Shown piece after piece: positions 60,700 through 64,000 of a DNA stretch of 64,000 nucleotides. The stretch comes from an uncultured Victivallales bacterium (GTDB taxonomy: Bacteria > Verrucomicrobiota > Lentisphaeria > Oligosphaerales > JAFGRS01). How positions within the stretch are numbered: position 1 is the first letter of the stretch; the number at the start of each line of letters is the position of its first letter. The translations under genes were made by a program, and so were the position numbers. The notes beneath the pieces are model-generated. The model saw only the letters and a list, made by a program, of their open reading frames with translations, did no database searches and had not been told where the DNA came from. The DNA lies in contig CAILUI010000240.1 in assembly GCA_903837355.1 (NCBI GenBank), positions 1 to 64,000 of the forward strand. The letters run 5' to 3'.

Positions 60700-63249
60700 C
60701 TACTCCTTCGCCTCCCGGCCGGCCAGCGCGATCTCGTAGTATGAGACCGGCCCGCCGGCGTCGGCGACGGCGATTCTCACTGCCGCCGCCTGCATGGTGA
60801 ACTCGACCGCCTGCCGGCGGCCCTCGTCGAATACTGCCGTTACCTCTGTAACATGTTCATTTACAGGAACATCTACACTTCCATCGGCGATGCTGGCAAG
60901 CAACAGGCGGGTGCCGGTACGGACCCATAGTGCCTTCAGTTCCGGCCCTTGCCCGTGCAGCGGCAGGGCCTCGGCGACCACCGTGCCGTCAGGGGCGGTA
61001 CGGCGCGCCACCTGGCGTGCCGGGTCATAGGTGCAGGAGTCCTCGCGCTGCAGCGGCACCTGCCGGGCGAGCGCGCAGAGCGCGGAGAGGCGTGAGGCCC
61101 AGGCCGGCGACAAGGGCACCGGCACGTTGTTCCGGTCGGCGCGGTAGAGGCTGCTCATCAGCGTGAGCGGGCCCCAGATCGGGCGCTCGACGGCCTGTGC
61201 GGGCAGGTAGTGCTCGTAGGCGAGCCAGTCGTCGCACTCGGCACGCTCCCCGAAGGCCAACACCGTGGCTGCCCGGCGCCGGAAGGTCTGTGGGTCTGCG
61301 CCCCAGTCCTCGTTCAGGCGGCAGACGTCCTGGACACGGCCAAAGAGGGGGTTGGTGTTGCTGCCGGTGACCAGGGCTCCGGGTCGGGCCGTCGTGATCG
61401 TCTCATACACGAAGCGCAGCGCCCGCGCTCGGTACTGCTCTCCCGCTCCCCAGGCCGGGTCGCCATGCACCGCCCAGACCGGCGCTGTGGTGTAGGCAAA
61501 GTCCAGCTTGATCCCGTCGGCATTCCACCCATCCTGTGCCACGTACGCCCGCATCTGCCTGGCCACGTACTCTCGCGCGCCGGGAACGGTGAAGTCCAGC
61601 AGCCCGTTCGTGGCATCGAAACGCAGGGGGGCGCCGGTGCTGTCGTGCATCGTCCACTGGGGGTTATCCGCGATCTCCCGCACTCCGAGGGGCGCCCAAT
61701 GCGGCTGAGTCCACAGCAGCACATGCCGGCCTTGGTCGTGCAGCCGGGACACCACCTGTGGGGGGAGTTGCCACCAGCCCGCGTCAAGGGTGACGATGGC
61801 CGGATCGATCCGCTGCTTCGCCAGAGCCGCCAGCCACAGCTCCACATTGGCCGCGGTGAGGGTGGCGAGGTCGGACACGCCCTGCAGGCGGCCGCTGTAG
61901 ACCTGGTCACCCCAGGTACAGTACTCCGGACCGCTCCACCAGGTTTCCCAGGCGGTGCGGGGTGGGACGGGCACGGCGGCCAGATAGCCGTCGAGGATGT
62001 CCTGCCGCGACCGCCCTACGAACAGTGCCACTCGGGGCCCGATGGTCCAACTGCCGGCGACGCCCGGAGCCTCCGTCGCCAGCAGGAACGGGCAGGCAAA
62101 GGTGCTGCCACGCCACTCGACGCGCAGCCCGTCCTCGGCGCGGGGCAGGTCCAGCGTGCCGACCCCCCACCAGCCGTGCGGACTGTCGACCGCGACCAGG
62201 TATGGCGGAATCTGGAAGCGGCCCCCGGTCGTGACGTTCCCCGGCACCAGCTCGCGGGTGCGGTCCTGCGACGTCAGCGAGACCGTGAACTGCCCCGGCA
62301 GGGCGCGCGGCGCGCCGTCCGCGCACCAGTGCTGCAGGTCGCTGCCTTGCCCCGCTGCCAGGATCCAGCCGGCATTGCCCGCGGTCCCCGCCAACGCGGC
62401 CTGCGGGCCCAGGACGCAGGGCCCGCGCCACAGACCTCCCGGTCCGTCGCTGTTGCTCACCCGCACCTCGATGAGGGCGCCATCTTGGCGGTTGAGTACG
62501 GACGCGGGCACGCGATAGCGCCGGGGCTTCTCCCAGGAACTCGTGGCCCGGTCCAGCGGCGTCCGGCCGACCTCCTGGCCGTTGATCAGGCAGACGTCCT
62601 CGTCGTCCGCGCCGCCCAGGAGGAGTTCGACCTTGCCGCTGAGGGCGTTCACGGAGCGCCGGTAGAGGAAGGCGCCCGGTTCGGTGAACAGGCCCGGCAC
62701 GGGCGCCGGCAGCCAGGGCGCGCTGTCGTTTCCTGCGGCACGCTTCTCCCAGAGCCCCTCCAGGTCCACACAGCCTGCCTGCAATCGCCCGCCATAGACC
62801 AGGCGGGCCAGCCGCGGCGCCGGGCCGCGCCAGCGTACGCGGACCTGCCATTCCACTCGGTCCGCAAGGAAGGTCGCGGTCTCCACCTGTTCCGCAATCG
62901 GACAGGGCGATGAGAAGGCGAAGTGCCAGCGCCACTCGGTTACGCCGGCGACGACCACGCAGGCCGGGGTGCCGGGGGTACGGTCTGGCGCTGGACACGC
63001 CGGTGTCGCCGGGTCCGCGTCAGCGCCCGCAGCGCCCACTGGCCACCAGGCAAGACGCTCCCCGCCAGGGGTCAGCAGGTCGACGCCGCCCTGTTGCCAG
63101 CGTGCACGGTAGGCCCCGGTGCTCACCTCCTGCCCGCTGGCGCTGCCGGCGGCGACGCCGAGGACAAGCCACAGCACGCCACGGCCGAGGCCAAGAGCCC
63201 TCACCCAATGCTTGCCGCACTGCCGCTCTGCCGCGCACCGTGTCGCCAT
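60700..63249 (-). CDS. secreted GH31/GH36-like alpha-glycosidase
   Basis: 849 residues from the ATG at 63249, chosen for GGGAGGTG nine bases upstream and the signal peptide (GVLWLVLGVAAGSASGQ); upstream codons to 63876 are not protein-like. A beta-sandwich opens the protein and holds an inserted galactose-binding jelly-roll (about 165-290). The TIM barrel (about 430-740) has IVTLDAGWWQLP, HVLLWTQPHW and WNADGIKLDF, whose Asp583 fits the nucleophile of GH31/GH36 clan enzymes; the acid/base may be the Asp of RLNEDWG. A 54-bp AT-ending-codon patch lies near the C-terminus. It is divergent from the partial gene at the right edge. Confidence 0.75.
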   Translation of the reverse strand: MATRCAAERQCGKHWVRALGLGRGVLWLVLGVAAGSASGQEVSTGAYRARWQQGGVDLLTPGGERLAWWPVGAAGADADPATPACPAPDRTPGTPACVVVAGVTEWRWHFAFSSPCPIAEQVETATFLADRVEWQVRVRWRGPAPRLARLVYGGRLQAGCVDLEGLWEKRAAGNDSAPWLPAPVPGLFTEPGAFLYRRSVNALSGKVELLLGGADDEDVCLINGQEVGRTPLDRATSSWEKPRRYRVPASVLNRQDGALIEVRVSNSDGPGGLWRGPCVLGPQAALAGTAGNAGWILAAGQGSDLQHWCADGAPRALPGQFTVSLTSQDRTRELVPGNVTTGGRFQIPPYLVAVDSPHGWWGVGTLDLPRAEDGLRVEWRGSTFACPFLLATEAPGVAGSWTIGPRVALFVGRSRQDILDGYLAAVPVPPRTAWETWWSGPEYCTWGDQVYSGRLQGVSDLATLTAANVELWLAALAKQRIDPAIVTLDAGWWQLPPQVVSRLHDQGRHVLLWTQPHWAPLGVREIADNPQWTMHDSTGAPLRFDATNGLLDFTVPGAREYVARQMRAYVAQDGWNADGIKLDFAYTTAPVWAVHGDPAWGAGEQYRARALRFVYETITTARPGALVTGSNTNPLFGRVQDVCRLNEDWGADPQTFRRRAATVLAFGERAECDDWLAYEHYLPAQAVERPIWGPLTLMSSLYRADRNNVPVPLSPAWASRLSALCALARQVPLQREDSCTYDPARQVARRTAPDGTVVAEALPLHGQGPELKALWVRTGTRLLLASIADGSVDVPVNEHVTEVTAVFDEGRRQAVEFTMQAAAVRIAVADAGGPVSYYEIALAGREAKE
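60832..60885 (-). other. in-frame AT-ending-codon patch (18 codons)
   Basis: Inside the GH31/GH36-like gene, 16 of 18 consecutive codons end in A or T (GAT GGA AGT GTA GAT GTT ...), encoding DGSVDVPVNEHVTEVTAV. The codons on both sides are GC-ending. Its length and phase match the patch at 40265-40318. Confidence 0.7.
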
Positions 63250-63465
63250 GGCCGGTACACCTCCCATGACGAGTACCATACACCGTGACCAGGCGAGTTC
63301 GGCAGCCTCCGTTGTGGGGGCACCGCGCCGGGCGGGCGGCGCCCGTCCAGGATGTCGTCCACGGACTACAGTACGGGGGCCGACCTGGGGGCCGTGGGTA
63401 CGCTGTCCGGGACGGTCAGGTGTGCGGGGAGCCCGGTGTGCCGGGCCAGTGCAAAGGGGCGAGCG
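63250..63465. promoter_or_regulatory. divergent intergenic region
   Basis: 216 bases between divergent secreted-protein genes. No clear promoter boxes or repeats are visible. The ribosome site of the minus-strand gene is at its left end. Confidence 0.35.
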
Positions 63466-64000
63466 ATGCGCAGCAGCACGGTCACGTTGGTGATGCTCGG
63501 GACGACGGCAGTGGCCTGGTCGCAGGCACTGACGCTGCTGAACCCCGACTTCGCGCGCCTCGGCGCTGACGGCAAACCCAGCGACTGGTCGCTGTCGACC
63601 TGGTACGCGAGCCCGGTGCCTGCGGTCGCGGTCAGCGCCGACGCCGGTGGCCCGGTCGTCTCGTTCGCGTTTCCCGCGGACTCGTCGGCGTACACCGTGT
63701 CCTTCCACCAGACGCTGCCCCCACTGCCGCCCAGCGCCACGGCTCGGGTGCGCTTCCGCTACCGGGCGGAGTTTGCCGGCGAGCGCCGGACCAGCATCGC
63801 GATCTCCGGTGGGCCGGGCTGTGGAGTCCCCTGCAGCCGGGTGTGGTTCAGCGCCGTGCGCGACGCGCAATGGCATACGGCCGACATCGCGGTCTCGGCG
63901 CAGTTGCTCAAGCGCAGCGAGAACGTGCTGGAGTTCACGTTCAACGAGACCTTCGGCGCCGGTGACCGCTTTGCCTTGGCTGAGGTCAGCGTTGTGATGG
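63466..64000 (+). CDS. secreted protein, partial (runs off the right edge)
   Basis: The ATG at 63466 (AAGGGG upstream) opens a frame with no stop before the window ends, so 178 residues are seen. A signal peptide (MRSSTVTLVMLGTTAVAWSQ) is followed by a jelly-roll-like domain (LLNPDFARLGADGKPSDWSL ... YTVSFHQTLPPLPPSATARV ... WHTADIAVSAQLLKRSENVL). This is the carbohydrate-binding type of N-domain seen on several enzymes in this window. The catalytic part, if any, lies outside the window. Confidence 0.7.
   Translation, partial: MRSSTVTLVMLGTTAVAWSQALTLLNPDFARLGADGKPSDWSLSTWYASPVPAVAVSADAGGPVVSFAFPADSSAYTVSFHQTLPPLPPSATARVRFRYRAEFAGERRTSIAISGGPGCGVPCSRVWFSAVRDAQWHTADIAVSAQLLKRSENVLEFTFNETFGAGDRFALAEVSVVM

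Overview
This is a GC-rich bacterial window with no rRNA, tRNA, ribosomal-protein or other housekeeping marker that I can see, so the organism cannot be named. The combination of many secreted glycan-active enzymes, many uroporphyrinogen-decarboxylase-like (URO-D/MtaA superfamily) proteins, and the remains of a PEP-CTERM protein fits an environmental Planctomycetota/Lentisphaerota-type or Armatimonadota-type genome. That placement is inference. There are no SusC/SusD-type genes and no sugar transporters in the window.

Layout. 127-2588 (minus): a URO-D protein fused to two thioredoxin-like domains, translationally coupled (ATGA) to a CobW/G3E metallochaperone GTPase. 2910-9155: two divergent secreted glycoside-hydrolase-like genes. 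9390-12451 (minus): a URO-D gene and a DUF4091/GH123-type enzyme. 12647-19652 (minus): a run of secreted putative glycosidases plus a small secreted protein, with an in-frame stop, gene remnants and a short insertion. 19938-21099: a HepT/MntA toxin-antitoxin pair and a PEP-CTERM remnant. 21233-28730 (minus): a DUF4838 protein, a remnant interrupted by a palindromic repeat, and a coupled three-gene unit (URO-D, chimeric secreted protein, WbsX-like lipoprotein). 29097-38234: a DUF4434-like enzyme, two tandem GH29-like paralogues and a pectate-lyase-3 beta-helix protein. 38747-47216 (plus): PcRGLX/YetA-like lyase, URO-D, truncated URO-D, cytoplasmic GH2 enzyme, URO-D. 47309-55013: a beta-helix/discoidin lipoprotein, a very large secreted enzyme and a URO-D. 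55059-58941: an accessory island with an RHH regulator operon, a PD-(D/E)XK-like protein and an AbrB/VapC pair. 58955-64000: an SGNH esterase, a GH31/GH36-like enzyme, and a secreted gene running off the end.

How the genes fit together. The secreted enzymes look built to debranch and depolymerise complex, probably plant- or algal-type, polysaccharide (rhamnogalacturonan or pectin features, fucosidase-like, GH123-like, esterase). The GH2 enzyme has no signal peptide and sits between URO-D genes in one operon. I infer that the URO-D-like proteins act on imported sugar or C1 products, for example as corrinoid-dependent methyltransferases. No corrinoid-binding protein is present in the window, so this remains a hypothesis.

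The window is littered with decay. There are at least three URO-D fragments, two genes cut by single in-frame stop codons, a broken paralogue of a small secreted protein, and several palindromic repeats. Two 54-bp AT-ending-codon patches sit inside otherwise GC-ending genes and are the strangest compositional signal.
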